Below are positions 45,821-60,671 of a stretch of DNA of 64,000 nucleotides, piece after piece. Every line of letters starts with the position of its first letter. Within the stretch, counting starts at the first letter, position 1. This DNA comes from Isoperla grammatica. Lineage: Eukaryota > Arthropoda > Insecta > Plecoptera > Perlodidae. Where the stretch lies: NCBI GenBank assembly GCA_945910005.1, contig OX246749.1, forward strand, positions 24,945,015-25,009,014, given 5' to 3'. The translations under genes were made by a program, and so were the position numbers. The notes beneath the pieces are model-generated. The model worked only from the letters and a program-made list of their open reading frames with translations. It was not told the DNA's origin and made no database searches.

Positions 45821-46750
45821 TAGTTTATCAGCCCTAATGTTGATGTTTACTTTTATCAATCTGTTTCAATGATAGTCTTGATTTGTCGTATTATATTGCT
45901 TATTACGCCTATATGTAAGTTGAATTTTTGCGGTTGAATGAATATGTATGTGAAAATGAACTACCTTAACAAGGAGCAATACTCTCAGCATAATAATCCC
46001 ACCAAATATTTATAAACAAAATTTTAACTCAAGAATGCTGCTTGAAATCGTAAATCTGAGTCTATAGCGCACTGCGATTTGGTAAGCCCACATACTTAAT
46101 ACACATATTAAATAAGGAGAGCAATCAATTTAAACGTCAACAGATTACAAAAAATAAACGAGGAGAATTCAATATTTGTGAGAGGTGTGAAAATATTCAA
46201 TCGAATCCCCATAAGTATGCGCAATGAGAACCATCCTAGACGTTTTAGAATAGAGTGTAAAAAACTTATAAAAAATGGGAAAATATGAAAAGAGTTATTT
46301 ATGGGATGAATAAATATCTTCATAACAATATGCGGTAATACGTTACTAACTGGTGAAGGATTAGAAAGGAGAAAGAAAGTAATGTATATATGTAATACTT
46401 TCTAGTATTGTGTATCCGGGATCAGGCTGAAAGGTTTATTATACAGTTGTATATAAAAATGTGAAGAATTGTGTCGTCAAATATTATGCTAACTATAGAT
46501 AGAGCCCACACTTCAGTGGTGGATTTGTTGTATGATAGACTAGTCCTTAAGGTAATATGTACTTGTACAAGACTTTGCCGCAGCCTTGAGCCGCTGTTTA
46601 TAGTCACTTATCCCTTTAAAATATACGGGAAATTTGGAAAGTTGAAAAAAAAAATTGAAAAAAAAAATTTGATGTGGGAAAAAAAAATTTTAGTACAAAA
46701 AGTACATACATCATGTAAAACTATCGTGGGTACTTACAGAAAGAAAGAAA
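45821..46750. other. AT-rich intergenic DNA
   Basis: No gene recognised. It includes the sequence ccttaaggtaatatgtactt at 46545-46564, repeated exactly at 48091-48110, and an A-rich stretch at 46644-46700. Confidence 0.5.
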
Positions 46751-47110
46751 CTTGAAATTGTGGGATTCGAATCGCGGACCCTTTAAAGCAACAACATAAA
46801 AAGGACCCCCTAACCTACTCTACTTTCGTGGGATGTCAGGTAGGTGGGAAAAGTCATTTGCAAACTTGAAATTGTGGGATTCGAATCGCGGACCCTTTAA
46901 AGCAACAACATAAACAGGACCCCCTAACCTACCTTACTTTCGTGGGATGTCAGGCAGGTGGGAAAAGTCATATAAAAAAGAGATTTTCATATAAACTGTT
47001 TTTTTTTTTTTTTTTTTTGGTACAAAAAGAATTGATATCAAAATTGTGGGATTCGAATCGCGGACCCTTATAACACTTGACTCTTGAACTCTATATACTA
47101 TGCTACAACA
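46751..47110 (-). repeat. Three tRNA-like (SINE-head) repeats
   Basis: The phrase attgtgggattcgaatcgcg occurs at about 46756, 46870 and 47043. The first two belong to a 114-bp tandem duplication. On the minus strand it reads cgcgattcgaatcccacaat, a good RNA polymerase III B box, and about 45-50 bases upstream lies an A-box-like tagagtaggttagg or tagcatagtatatag. The predicted T stem is mismatched, so these are tRNA-derived repeats, not functional tRNA genes. Confidence 0.55.
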
Positions 47111-47830
47111 TTGGGCAATTTATTCGTTAAGCATCGTGTAACACGGGCGCCTATAAAAAGTCCGGGTTGAGCTTTTTCAGTAAATTAAAGAGCTCGAATA
47201 TTTAATATTGAATCACGCTTTCTAAAAAAGTTAACACGAAGTCTGTAAGTTATACTTAACGTCCACAATAAGCCATCAAAGACAAAAGTGTATGTCGAAA
47301 TTGATTATCTTCAGATTACATCATTGTACACGGCACCCCCCTGTCGTCATGTTTTGAGCTTTTGCGATAAAATAAAAACTAAACATATTTAATTAAGAAT
47401 GTAAAAAGTAACTCCGACGAAAAATTCCGAAAAATTTCAAAATAAATTCCTACTTTGGGCGGTCAAAAACCAAAAAGTTGAATTCTCGCACAATTAAAAG
47501 CTTCCCGGTACGTCCCGGAAAACGTGTCGTCAACCAACTGCACATGTTCTGAGTGATCTTGCAAAGGCATCATGACTCGAAGCACAAAAAAGAGTGTAAT
47601 AAAATGAAGGATTAATTCGAATTGAAAAATTAAATCTTGTTTCGCAGCAAAGTAAGTTTAAAAAGAAGGTAAATGAGAATCAAGCATCTGTCCGGGCTAG
47701 TTTTCGTGTTGCACAGTGCACATTTACTAGCAGTGGGTAGGGGGGGGGGGGGGGCACCATTTGCTGACGGGTAATTTGATATAGATATGGAATAACCAGA
47801 CTATACATATATATATATATATATATATAT
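47111..47830. other. Intergenic, G run and TA repeat
   Basis: No gene recognised. A 15-base G run lies at about 47739-47754 and a TA repeat at 47809-47830. Confidence 0.5.
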
Positions 47831-47990
47831 TAAAACACTAAAGCTTTCGTGGCCAGGATTTATGTCATCACATATGATCACATATGACATATGTCATATG
47901 TGATCAGTTGAGAGTTCGACGCCCTGAGGATAGGATCCATAAGGTTCCTGAAACGTCGGCACAATATGGAGGTAGGACGTGGCGGAATAA
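47831..47990 (+). mobile_element. Penelope-like terminal fragment with hammerhead-like motif
   Basis: After taaaacactaaagctttcgt and a palindromic block around catatgacatatgtcatatg (about 47877-47900) comes the core at 47923-47960: ctgagga, a stem aggatcc/ggttcct with loop ataa, then gaaac and gtc. CUGANGA, stem II and GAAAC define the hammerhead ribozyme, and this minimal type I form with a very short stem III is known from Penelope-like element terminal repeats. No reverse transcriptase is nearby, so only a terminal fragment remains. Confidence 0.6.
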
Positions 47991-48167
47991 CCCGCAATTA
48001 TTTTAATATATATAGTTAAGTTGATGTGGCCCGCCAACATTGAATAATTATGCTATGTGGCCCACTTCTTAATTAAGTTGGGCAGCCCTGCCTTAAGGTA
48101 ATATGTACTTATATAAATATATATATATATATATTTTAAGTAAAAATAGCAAATTTCTAAAATATAG

Positions 48168-51213
<3,046 letters not shown>

Positions 51214-51255
51214 GGACGTGACGTTGGACCCTTACGTAAGGACTGTAAGTCACAA

Positions 51256-52401
51256 GTGGAACGTAACCAAGAATTGCTGGAGGACAACAATAGTGTGGTA
51301 CGTAGCCTTCATAAGAAAATTGAGGAACTAATTGAGAAAATGAATCAGAAAGATGAGATTATTGAGCAACTGACATCTAAAGTAAATCAGTTGGAACAAT
51401 ACGGTAGGAAAAATATGGTTGAACTACATGGCGTTAAAGTGGTACCGGGAGAAAAGTTAGAATCTGTGGTAATTAACGTTGCAAAGTTATTAGATGTCGA
51501 CGTTGCTGAATCAGAAATCGAGGTTGTGCATCGTCTGCCGGCCAAGAGAGAACAAGTTCCAAGTGTGATTGTGGAATTCGCCTCAAGGAAGAAGAGGAAC
51601 GAGTTGATTGCCAATAAGAATAAGGGAGTTATTTGCAATAAGGATGTTGGTTTTGGTGATAGTAAGGAGAGAATTTACGTAAATGAAAGTCTGAGCCCGT
51701 ATTTCAAAGCTTTACTCTGGAAGGCTAAGAATGTGGCTCGGGAAAAACAATATAAGTATACTTGGTTTAAATACGGCAAGATATTAATGAAGAAAAGTGA
51801 CGTAGGCGATGTAATTAGAATAACAAGTGAGAAAGACCTTCGTGTTCCAAGCCTTCATAAGAAAATTGAGGAACTAATTGAGAAAATGAATCAGAAAGAT
51901 GAGATTATTGAGCAACTGACATCTAAAGTAAATCAGTTGGAACAATACGGTAGAAAAAATATGGTTGAACTACATGGCGTTAAAGTGGTACCGGGAGAAA
52001 AGTTAGAATCTGTGGTAATTAACGTTGCAAAGTTATTAGATGTCGACGTTGCTGAATCAGAAATCGAGGTTGTGCATCGTCTGCCGGCCAAGAGAGAACA
52101 AGTTCCAAGTGTGATTGTGGAATTCGCCTCAAGGAAGAAGAGGAACGAGTTGATTGCCAATAAGAATAAGGGAGTTATTTGCAATAAGGATGTTGGTTTT
52201 GGTGATAGTAAGGAGAGAATTTACGTAAATGAAAGTCTGAGCCCGTATTTCAAAGCTTTACTCTGGAAGGCTAAGAATGTGGCTCGGGAAAAACAATATA
52301 AGTATACTTGGTTTAAATACGGCAAGATATTAATGAAGAAAAGTGACGTAGGCGATGTAATTAGAATAACAAGTGAGAAAGACCTTCGTGGCGTACGGTA
52401 G
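51256..52401 (+). CDS. LINE ORF1 with internal 182-residue duplication
   Basis: Encodes a coiled coil (LHKKIEELIEKMNQKDEIIE, then QLTSKVNQLEQYGRKN) followed by an RRM-like ORF1 domain (VVHRLPAKREQVPSVIVEFA, RIYVNESLSPYFKALLWKAK, TWFKYGKILMKK). This whole block, 51304-51849, is repeated in frame at 51850-52395 (546 bases each) with about one base of difference near 51408/51954, so the protein has two tandem ORF1 domains. The usual ORF1 role is RNA binding and chaperoning of the retrotransposon transcript. No PHD finger, unlike copy 4. A mis-assembled duplicate is the alternative explanation. Confidence 0.8.
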   Translation: MERNQELLEDNNSVVRSLHKKIEELIEKMNQKDEIIEQLTSKVNQLEQYGRKNMVELHGVKVVPGEKLESVVINVAKLLDVDVAESEIEVVHRLPAKREQVPSVIVEFASRKKRNELIANKNKGVICNKDVGFGDSKERIYVNESLSPYFKALLWKAKNVAREKQYKYTWFKYGKILMKKSDVGDVIRITSEKDLRVPSLHKKIEELIEKMNQKDEIIEQLTSKVNQLEQYGRKNMVELHGVKVVPGEKLESVVINVAKLLDVDVAESEIEVVHRLPAKREQVPSVIVEFASRKKRNELIANKNKGVICNKDVGFGDSKERIYVNESLSPYFKALLWKAKNVAREKQYKYTWFKYGKILMKKSDVGDVIRITSEKDLRGVR

Positions 52402-52459
52402 TGTGGTGTATCAGATCCGATGGTTTGATTCATTTGTTGACAATCTTGCTAGCGGTCAT

Positions 52460-55429
52460 GGCACATGAGTTGGTGATAAGCGAGGATGGCATTGAACTTG
52501 ATGTTTGTTGTGATGTAGAGAATGTTGTGACGTTTAATTTGACAGAGTTCATGAAGAATGAATGGTTTACTAAGTGGAATTGTTTATTTTTCAATATAAG
52601 ATCTATTAGGAAATACTTTGATGAGTTTCTTAATTATATTCATGATACTATTAATAAAGTTAATGTTATTATTTTGAGCGAAGTAAATATATTAAATGAA
52701 GAATTGCATTTGTACAAAATTGAAGGTTACAATTCATTTTCAGTTTTGCGAGATAAGAAAAAGGGTGGTGGATTAATAATTTATGTTAAAGAAAATATTA
52801 CCTTTCAGTTAATTAGGACCAAATTCGTTTCTTTTGAAGGAATTCATGGAACTTGTTTGTTAAATTGTATGCTTACGCATCTTTTGGCTATTTATGGGCC
52901 ACCTGATACAAATACTTTAGAGTTTATGGATGAGTTAGATAGTTTCTTGTGCAATGTAAATGATAGAGATCAGATTTTGTGTATGGGAGATATAAATATA
53001 AATCTTTTAGACAAGAAGGCTTCTCATGTAGTTCAATATTTAAATATTATGGCAGAAAATGGATTGCAAAAATGTATTTGAAGTGAGACAAGAGTAGAAT
53101 ATAGATTAAATAACATTGTTCGATCTTGCCTAGACCATTGTTTTGTAAGAGTTACAAATAAAAGTAATGGAATTGTTTCGGTTATAGAAAAGTGAAAATA
53201 TCAGATCACTATCCTATATTAATAAGAATAGATAGTGGAGATAATGGCAACGTAAGTAGTAAACAGGGGGAGAGGAACATTTTGAATGAGCAGAAAGTTA
53301 AAGAAGAAATTATGCAAGTTAATTGGGAACAGTATCTACAAATTAATGATCCGGAAGTATTATATAATGTAATTGTTAATAAATTTCAAACTATATACGA
53401 TTCATCAATGGAAACAGTTGAACCCTATGACATAAATTGTATTAGAAATAAAAAGCCATGGATAGATAAAGAAGTTAAAGCAGATATTAAAAGAAGAGAC
53501 GTGCTTTTTAAAAAATGGAAATCGTCAAAGGATGACAATTATAGGATAGAATACAAACAATTAAGAAATATTGTTAAAAGGAAAATTAAAAACTCTAAAT
53601 TTAATTATTTCAAAAATAAATTTATTGACAGTAAGGATAATTTGAGGGAAACCTGGAAACTAATTAATTCAATTATTGGAAAACCTACTAAAAATTCTAT
53701 AGATGAAATTGTAAATAAACATATGGGTTCAATGTACACTGACGAAGAAATTGCACAAGAATTTGTTGACAGTTTTAAAAGGGAAGTTGATCTCATAAAG
53801 CATGATTGTTCAATGGAAACGAGTAAACGTTACAATAGTAATGTCTCACAGTCATTTTATTTAAAAAAAGTCAATGCTTCAACTGTTGAGAAAATAATAC
53901 TAACTTTCAATTGTAACAAAGGACCTGGTTTGGATAGAATTCGCATGAAAGATTTAAAGTCATGTGTTAAAAATATTAGTCTTGTAATTGCCCATCTTTT
54001 AAAAACGATGTTTTCTACTGGTATAATACCTTCATTTTTTAAATGCTCAATAGTTAGACCAGTTTATAAAAATGGAAATCATAAAAGTTTTACGAATTAC
54101 AGACCTATATCAATATTACCTGCAATAGAGAAAATTATGGAACGCTATGTCGCTGATGCATTAATTGATTATTTGAATAAATTTAAAATTATTGATAAAA
54201 GACAGTATGGTTATCAGAAAGGGAAAAGCACTGGTGCCTTATTGAATGATTTTTCGGATTTTGTTAAAGGGGCGTTAGATAGGAACTTGAATGTAATAGT
54301 AGCATTTATTGATTTCACTAAGGCCTTTGATACGTTATCTCACACAAAATTATTAAAGGCTTTGGAAAAAAAAGGTATATGTGGACCAATGTTAGCATGG
54401 TTTCAAAATTATTTATCAGGCAGATACATGGTTGTAAAAATTAATGATTTCATTAGTAGAAAAGTACTGGTTTCTTCGGGGGTACCACAAGAATCCATTT
54501 TTGGTCCTCTTCTGTATTTGATTTATGTTAACGACATGTTACGTCAGGTTAAAAAATGTTCAATCTATTTATATGCAGATGACACAGCTTTGGCAGTGAA
54601 TCATGCGCAACTCAGTGTTGCAAGGCGGATATTGCAGTCTGATTTTAATAACTTATTACGATGGGCACATGATTATGGTTTAGTTATCAATTACAAAAAA
54701 ACAAAAGTTATGTTTATACACTCACCATTTAAAAATCATGAAAATGTCGACATAGTATATCACGATTATGGGTGTTTACAAAGGAATTTCAGAGCTGATA
54801 CAGATTTAGTTAATATTAATTGTAATTGTAGCAGAAGGTTGGATAATGTTCTGGAAACAGCATATTTAGGACTTGTGATTGACTATAATTTTAAGTGGAG
54901 TAACCATATCGAAAAGTTGTGTTCAAGATTAAGGTCTGCCTTATATGGGATAAAAGTATTAAAAATGTATGTAAATGAAAAGCTGTTGAAAACGATATAT
55001 TTTGCTGTTGCGCAATCATTAATAACTTACGGTCTACTAGCATGGGGAGCAACCACAGCAACATATTTGAAAGATGTTTTTAATATTCAGCAAAGGATAA
55101 TTAAAATTATATGCCCGGATAGTAACAACGCCTCCGGTTGTGGTATAATGACAATCAATCAATTATATTTGTATTTAATTTTAAGAACGTATTATTTTTC
55201 ACATAAGTATAAATTGATTGCAGAACATAAATACGGAACAAGAAATCGTGATAAATATATAATTCCAAGATACAGTAATAACTACGGAGCACAAGGGAAA
55301 AAAGTATTGGTGCCTAAATATTTTAATTACCTTCCACAGGAATTTCAAAGTCTGAAAACATTAAGTGAAGTTAAAAAACAAGTTAAAAGATGGGTTCTTA
55401 CAACTGATAACGATATGGTAGGAGTATGA
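52460..55429 (+). pseudogene. LINE ORF2: APE endonuclease and reverse transcriptase
   Basis: ATG at 52460 (MAHELVISEDG). The endonuclease includes NIRSIRKYFDEF, LSEVNI with the catalytic Glu, IYGPP and MGDININ, but is interrupted by TGA at 53079-53081 and a one-base shift near 53190, where SDHYP resumes. From there about 745 codons are open: reverse transcriptase with NYRPISILPA, YGYQKGKSTG, FIDFTKAFDT, GVPQESIFGPLLY (about 54479) and catalytic YADD at about 54572, then thumb and C-terminal region. The two lesions are small, so inactivation is recent. It would nick target DNA and prime reverse transcription from it. Confidence 0.85.
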
Positions 55430-55772
55430 ATGAATGTATGAATATTGTACGAATATTGATACTGATTTATTTTTGTTTGTTTTTTTTGCACAAGGTGGTT
55501 TATTTTCAATTTATGACTTAAATAGCCTTGATTACAATTAAATTAAAAAAAAAAAAAAATACCAATTCAAGATCATTGTTTAGTAAAGTATAATCTTTGT
55601 ATGTGTGTATTTGTACTAATGTATTTGTGTAGGTTAAGTGATGGGTCAAGAATACCTATTGTAATATACATATGTTGTTAACGACTCTGCAGTCAAGCTA
55701 CGATGCAGTAGCTTTGTGGAGTCTGAAATGTATATTGTCATGTTTCATCAATAAAAATCTTAAAAAAAAAAA

Positions 55773-55773
<1 letters not shown>

Positions 55774-55810
<37 letters not shown>

Positions 55811-55811
55811 A

Positions 55812-55864
<53 letters not shown>

Positions 55865-55886
55865 TACTACTACTACTACTACTACT
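55774..55886. repeat. TAC microsatellite block 4
   Basis: About 110 bases of CTA repeats with one CAA and one TTC variant, between the A tail of copy 3 and the inverted-repeat element. Confidence 0.95.
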
Positions 55887-56185
55887 AAAGTGTATTCCAA
55901 CGAATGAATTCACTGACGTAGCCGCATTTCCCCTCCGACCCCGCCAAGGGTCTTCTCCCACTACTCGGCCGCGCGGCGAGTTCGAGGGACTGACCGTAAA
56001 TTATTCCTGTCAAGATGCCCTCTATTCAGTCTCTATTGATACAGTTAATCGCTTCAGTAACACATACAAAATCTACAGATTCAAAATTTCTTAACTTTTA
56101 ACCAATTATTTGGATTCTTGAATAAAAATCAACACGTTTTTATGTTTGAAACTTCCCAATAGACCGACTACATCACAAGAAGATA

Positions 56186-56630
56186 ATACTGACACTTCAA
56201 TACGGTATGAATAACTTCTTCAGATGACGTAACCGATTAATCACAACACATACGTTAATTGGATGTGGAAAGTGGCATAATAGGCATAATAATAGGCATA
56301 ATGGGCATAATAGGCCTATAGATGGAAGATGATCCAAGTTATAATACGTAAATTATGATGATCATTCTTTAAAAGTCGAAAACGGCGAACCATCGGCAAA
56401 TCCCAAATCGCACGTGCGGAATAAGCGGGTCAGTCACCTCTAACTGACCAACCCTTCCTTACACAATTGTCACATCACCGTTACTCATCAACGCATTCTT
56501 TTGTCAATCGTCCTACCCCTTAGTATATTTTGAAAGAAAGTTGAATGTCCCGCGATACACCTGTAAGTGACTTGGCGACATCGAAAAATGACATCTGGCA
56601 GGGAAACAACATCTTCAATGCTCTTTTGTT
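56186..56630. other. Interior of the TIR element, left, unassigned
   Basis: No coding or repeat structure is recognised, apart from short iterations of ataggcataat near 56277-56315. Confidence 0.45.
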
Positions 56631-56633
56631 ATT

Positions 56634-56665
<32 letters not shown>

Positions 56666-59600
56666 TGTCTATCCTATTCAGTTATAAAAACTGATTTACA
56701 AAGGAGGACCTTAAATAAAACTAAGCTATGCAAACAATGAATAGTAATGAAATCATAAATAACAATAACAACAAAAACAAAACAAACTACTGAACTATAT
56801 AAAATATAATCAAGAACAAGAAAAAATAATTGAGAAATGAAATAAAATCAAATGAAGTGAAAATCAACATATTAAAAAAAAAAAAGAAGTATGCAAATAA
56901 GAAAGAACATGAAGAAACAAAAAAAATTGTTGGAAAAAATAAATATATGTATATATATAAAAGTGAAAAAGAAGAGAAAAAAGAAGAAAGAAAAGAAAAA
57001 AGAAAAAAGAAAAAGGATAAAGAAAAAAGAAAAATGAAAAAAGAAAAAAGAAAAAAGAAAAAAGAAAAAAGAAAAAAGAAAAAAGAAAAAAGAAAAAAGA
57101 AAAAAAGAAAAACTGATTTGTTAACGGTCCCAGCTCAAACGAAATGAGGATTGCAAAAAATCAGAAACTGCAATCTGGGAAAAATAAAATTCCACGTAAA
57201 AGCAACCCGGGAAACCGCACACGCCTTCTATCTTCACTTCGAATCTTGAAAGAAAGATGGTCTTGAAAAATTTGATCCGAGAACCATTTATAAGTAGAGA
57301 TCAAACTGAATCAAGACAATTCAGGAAATCGGATGTAGATTCCCAGCAGACCAACAACCATCTCCATCTAAAACAGATGAAAAACCACTTACAGTAGAAC
57401 AATCTTAACTTAAACACGCCTAACTCTCATCTTAAGAATTACAGGCTCAATCTTATTCCTAAATTCTAGGAGCCGCAATCTCACAAACTGGCTTCGAAGA
57501 TCATGCGGAAGGGAATTCCAGAAGTGTACACCTCTGTACAAGAATGACCTGCGGAACGACTCGGAATTCATTATAGGAACCTGTAAAGTAAAAGTTAATA
57601 TAGAATCACGAGTACGTTCAACAAAATTAAACATAGTTGACATAACATCTAAATACATACCTTTCATCATCTTAAAAGTATTTACCAGCACATGGAACTT
57701 CATTCGCTCATCAATTGTCAAAAAATTGTCCTGCATGTCTTGGTGGAAAGGAACTTCATCAAATAAATGGTCTATTCTTCTTTGCAGCACAATATAATCT
57801 GCAGATGGTCGAACAGCCCACACAACTAAACAATAATCAATTATAGAGTGAACATACGAATCAACAAGTAATCTCAGCATTCTCTCAGTCACAAATCTCT
57901 TCATTCTTACAATCATACCTATTGCTGAAGACACCCTATTACAAACATATTCATAGTGCCTTTTAAAAGTAAGACTACAGTCTAAATAAACACCAAGATA
58001 CTTATATTCAAATACTCTAGAAATAATGTTACCATTACAAGTTAACACTTGAGGAAATCTATTCACAGTATTATCATTAGCCTTATGAAAAATCATAAAA
58101 TTAGTTTTACTATAATTAATATTGAGTTCCTGACTCAGAAACCAGTTATCCATTCTTCTTAAAATTTCTTGAAGCCTCCTGACAATTTCTTCGGTATTTG
58201 TACCTTCTAAATAAAAAACCAAATCATCAGCATACAACAAATAAGAAATACCAGACATTATATCAGATATATCATCAATGTAAAGAATAAATAAAAGTGG
58301 CCCCAAAACTGAACCTTGGGGAACTCCACACAGAATATCTATAAAATCTGACGAATAATTAGGTAGATTTATAAACATTTGCCTATTTAGAAAATAATCT
58401 GAGAGAATAGCTAACAAATGTGGGCTAACACTATATCTAGCTTTCAACTTTTTTAAAAGAGGTAAAATGGGTACTGAATCAAATGCTTTTCTAAGATCAA
58501 CAAACACAGCACCTACCTTGCCATTTCGACAGTCAATCTTCTTCGAAATGAAATCAGTGAACGCCAAGAAAGCACTCTGAGTCGATCGTCCTTTTCTGAA
58601 ACCATGCTGATTAGTACTTAAACCTATAGATAAATCAATTTCATTCAGCAATCTTTTATACAAAATTGTTTCTATTATTTTACCCACTATCGGAAGAGAA
58701 GAAATTGGCCGATATGAATTTCTATCATCTTTCTTACCTTTACCCTTATAAATGGGTGTTACCTTAGCCAATTTTAGTCGTGTCGGGAAAACACCTATGA
58801 AAAAGAAATTAGATATTAAAACAGCCAACAAACCAACAGTCTATAGAAGAGCATTTCTTAAAAACAATACATGGCACTTCCCAAGAAGCTGCAGCACTAT
58901 TATTTTTAAGACTACGAATTGCAGAAATAACTTCATCATTGGTTACCTGTTTAAATGGACGACTTCCAGCTTCCCGTACACTCAAATCACGAAACTCACC
59001 AATATCTTTGGAGTAATCTGTAGTGTTTACTAAAAAACTCTTCTGCAACAGACTACAAATTTCATGATTAGATGTGTAAGACACTCCATTTTCACTTAAA
59101 GATGAAATATTACAGCCTTGTTTAGATTTATTACCCGTTAACTTATTATAAACCGACCATAAAGATTTCGAAGAAATATCAGTATCAAAAGATGACTTAA
59201 AATACTCACGTTTAGAAAAACGAATGCAATTATTTACCTTGTTCCGAATATGTTTATACTCATCCCATGTGGATTGCTGTCTCGAAGTACGGAATTGTTT
59301 CCGCAAGTGGTCCCTCCTGTGCATCCATCTTCTAATTTCTGAAGATAACCATGGAGCCGATTTTCCTTTTACTCGTAACTTCAAAATTGGTGCATGATTA
59401 TTAAGAGTGTCCAAAATAATATTATTAAATAATTCTAATTTATCATTAGCACTTACCATCATATTAATTTGCTCAAAGGGCCCACTCAAAATATCACTAT
59501 TTACCTGTTCCCAATCAATATTTTTAAAATTTCTGGTATTAACCAGCTTAGGAAGAAACTTCTGTCGATTAATTTTACGAATGCAATAAATTAACTCATG

Positions 59601-60671
59601 GTCACTAATACCTACACTTATTATACCTGATTGAATAACATTATCATTACGAGAAACATAAATGTGGTCAATTAAACTAGATGACTTAACATTAACTCTT
59701 GTATTGGATTTAACTAATTGCACTAGCCCACGAGACCTAGTGAGAAACTTAAATCGATTGACTGGAGCAGTCATCGTTTGTAGATCAATGTTGAAGTCAC
59801 CTAGAATGAAAATCTTATTATAATTTGTAACTAAAGTACTTACTAAACTATCAAAAGGCCCAGAAAAGTCTTCGGTTTTAACATGAGGGGGTTTATAAAC
59901 AACTGAAAATACCATAGGTTTCATATGAGCACACCAGAACTTGACGGACTGTAATTCCACATCTAGGGGAAAAGTGATAACACTATCAATGACATTAAAC
60001 ATAAATCTTTCTGCAATATAAATAATCAAACCTCCTCCTTCCCTTACCCGATCAAACCGCAGCATCTTCTAGTTGGAGATCGAAATGAAACCATCTGGAA
60101 CAGACTCATCTAAAAACGTTTCAGAACAAGCAAATATATCAAATTTGTATGTATCAATAATAAGTCGCAATTGATCAATGTATTTATCTAACTTACGAAT
60201 ATTAAGGTGACCTAACTTCAAACCCTTCTGAAAAGATGTTACCTCTGGAACAAACATATCATTTAATGGTTCATAATCATTAGACCTAAGACAAGATGTA
60301 AAAATATCATGAACATCCGGAGGTGGAAATAAGCAATTCATACAATACCAGCCAGGCGCAATTCCTCCAGTAGGTACATCATTCTTCTTAGTGTAGACCT
60401 CTTCCAAACCACACTCAATGCAGTGGGAGCTAGTGAAGTTCTGCACACACGATTTACACTCCCACTGATCCCGCACCATATAAAATGTCTCCAAGTTCAG
60501 ATTCAAACAAGTCCTATGATAAAAGTCTTCACATACGCAGCACTGCAAACTTAAAGTTTTATAGTTCTTCTTCAATTTACATTGGACACAACGACGCACC
60601 ATGATGATAAATAATATTGATTTGAGATATAAAATAACTAGTGAATGAAATCTAACAGTAATAGTTTCCAA
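56631..60671 (-). pseudogene. PHD-finger/APE/RT LINE, degraded
   Basis: The minus-strand reading starts at ATG 60603 (MVRRCVQCKLKK) with two cysteine-rich zinc modules (CVCEDFYHRTCLNLN, WECKSCVQ, HCIECGLEEV, WYCMNC). It runs directly into an APE endonuclease (HLNIRKLDKYIDQL, ACSETFLDES), an in-frame TAG at 60069-60071, then GGGLIIYI, LGDFNID and ISDHELIY to about 58810. After a frameshift near 58830 comes the reverse transcriptase (SYRPISSLPIVGKI, HGFRKGRSTQ, GVPQGSVLGP, YADD at 58223-58234) ending at 57410. The 3' UTR ends in a TAAA-type tail at about 56631-56665. The PHD module and enzyme domains share one ORF, unlike the two-ORF TAC-LINE. Confidence 0.83.
56965..57111. repeat. Polypurine GA tract
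   Basis: About 147 bases almost entirely A and G on the + strand (units like gaaaaaa), within the 3' UTR of the minus-strand LINE. Such purine/pyrimidine asymmetry can favour triplex DNA. The lysine/glutamate-rich frame across it is an artefact. Confidence 0.85.

Noticed and set aside
46751..46800. Functional tRNA gene
   Set aside because: The B box is good but the T stem is mismatched and no acceptor stem could be drawn; kept as tRNA-like repeats.
48078..48091. hAT transposon terminus (gttgggcagccctg)
   Set aside because: It resembles a hAT end, but no matching left terminus or 8-bp duplication was found.
56830..57147. Lysine/glutamate-rich 105-residue frame
   Set aside because: It is a translated polypurine tract within the 3' region of a LINE on the other strand.
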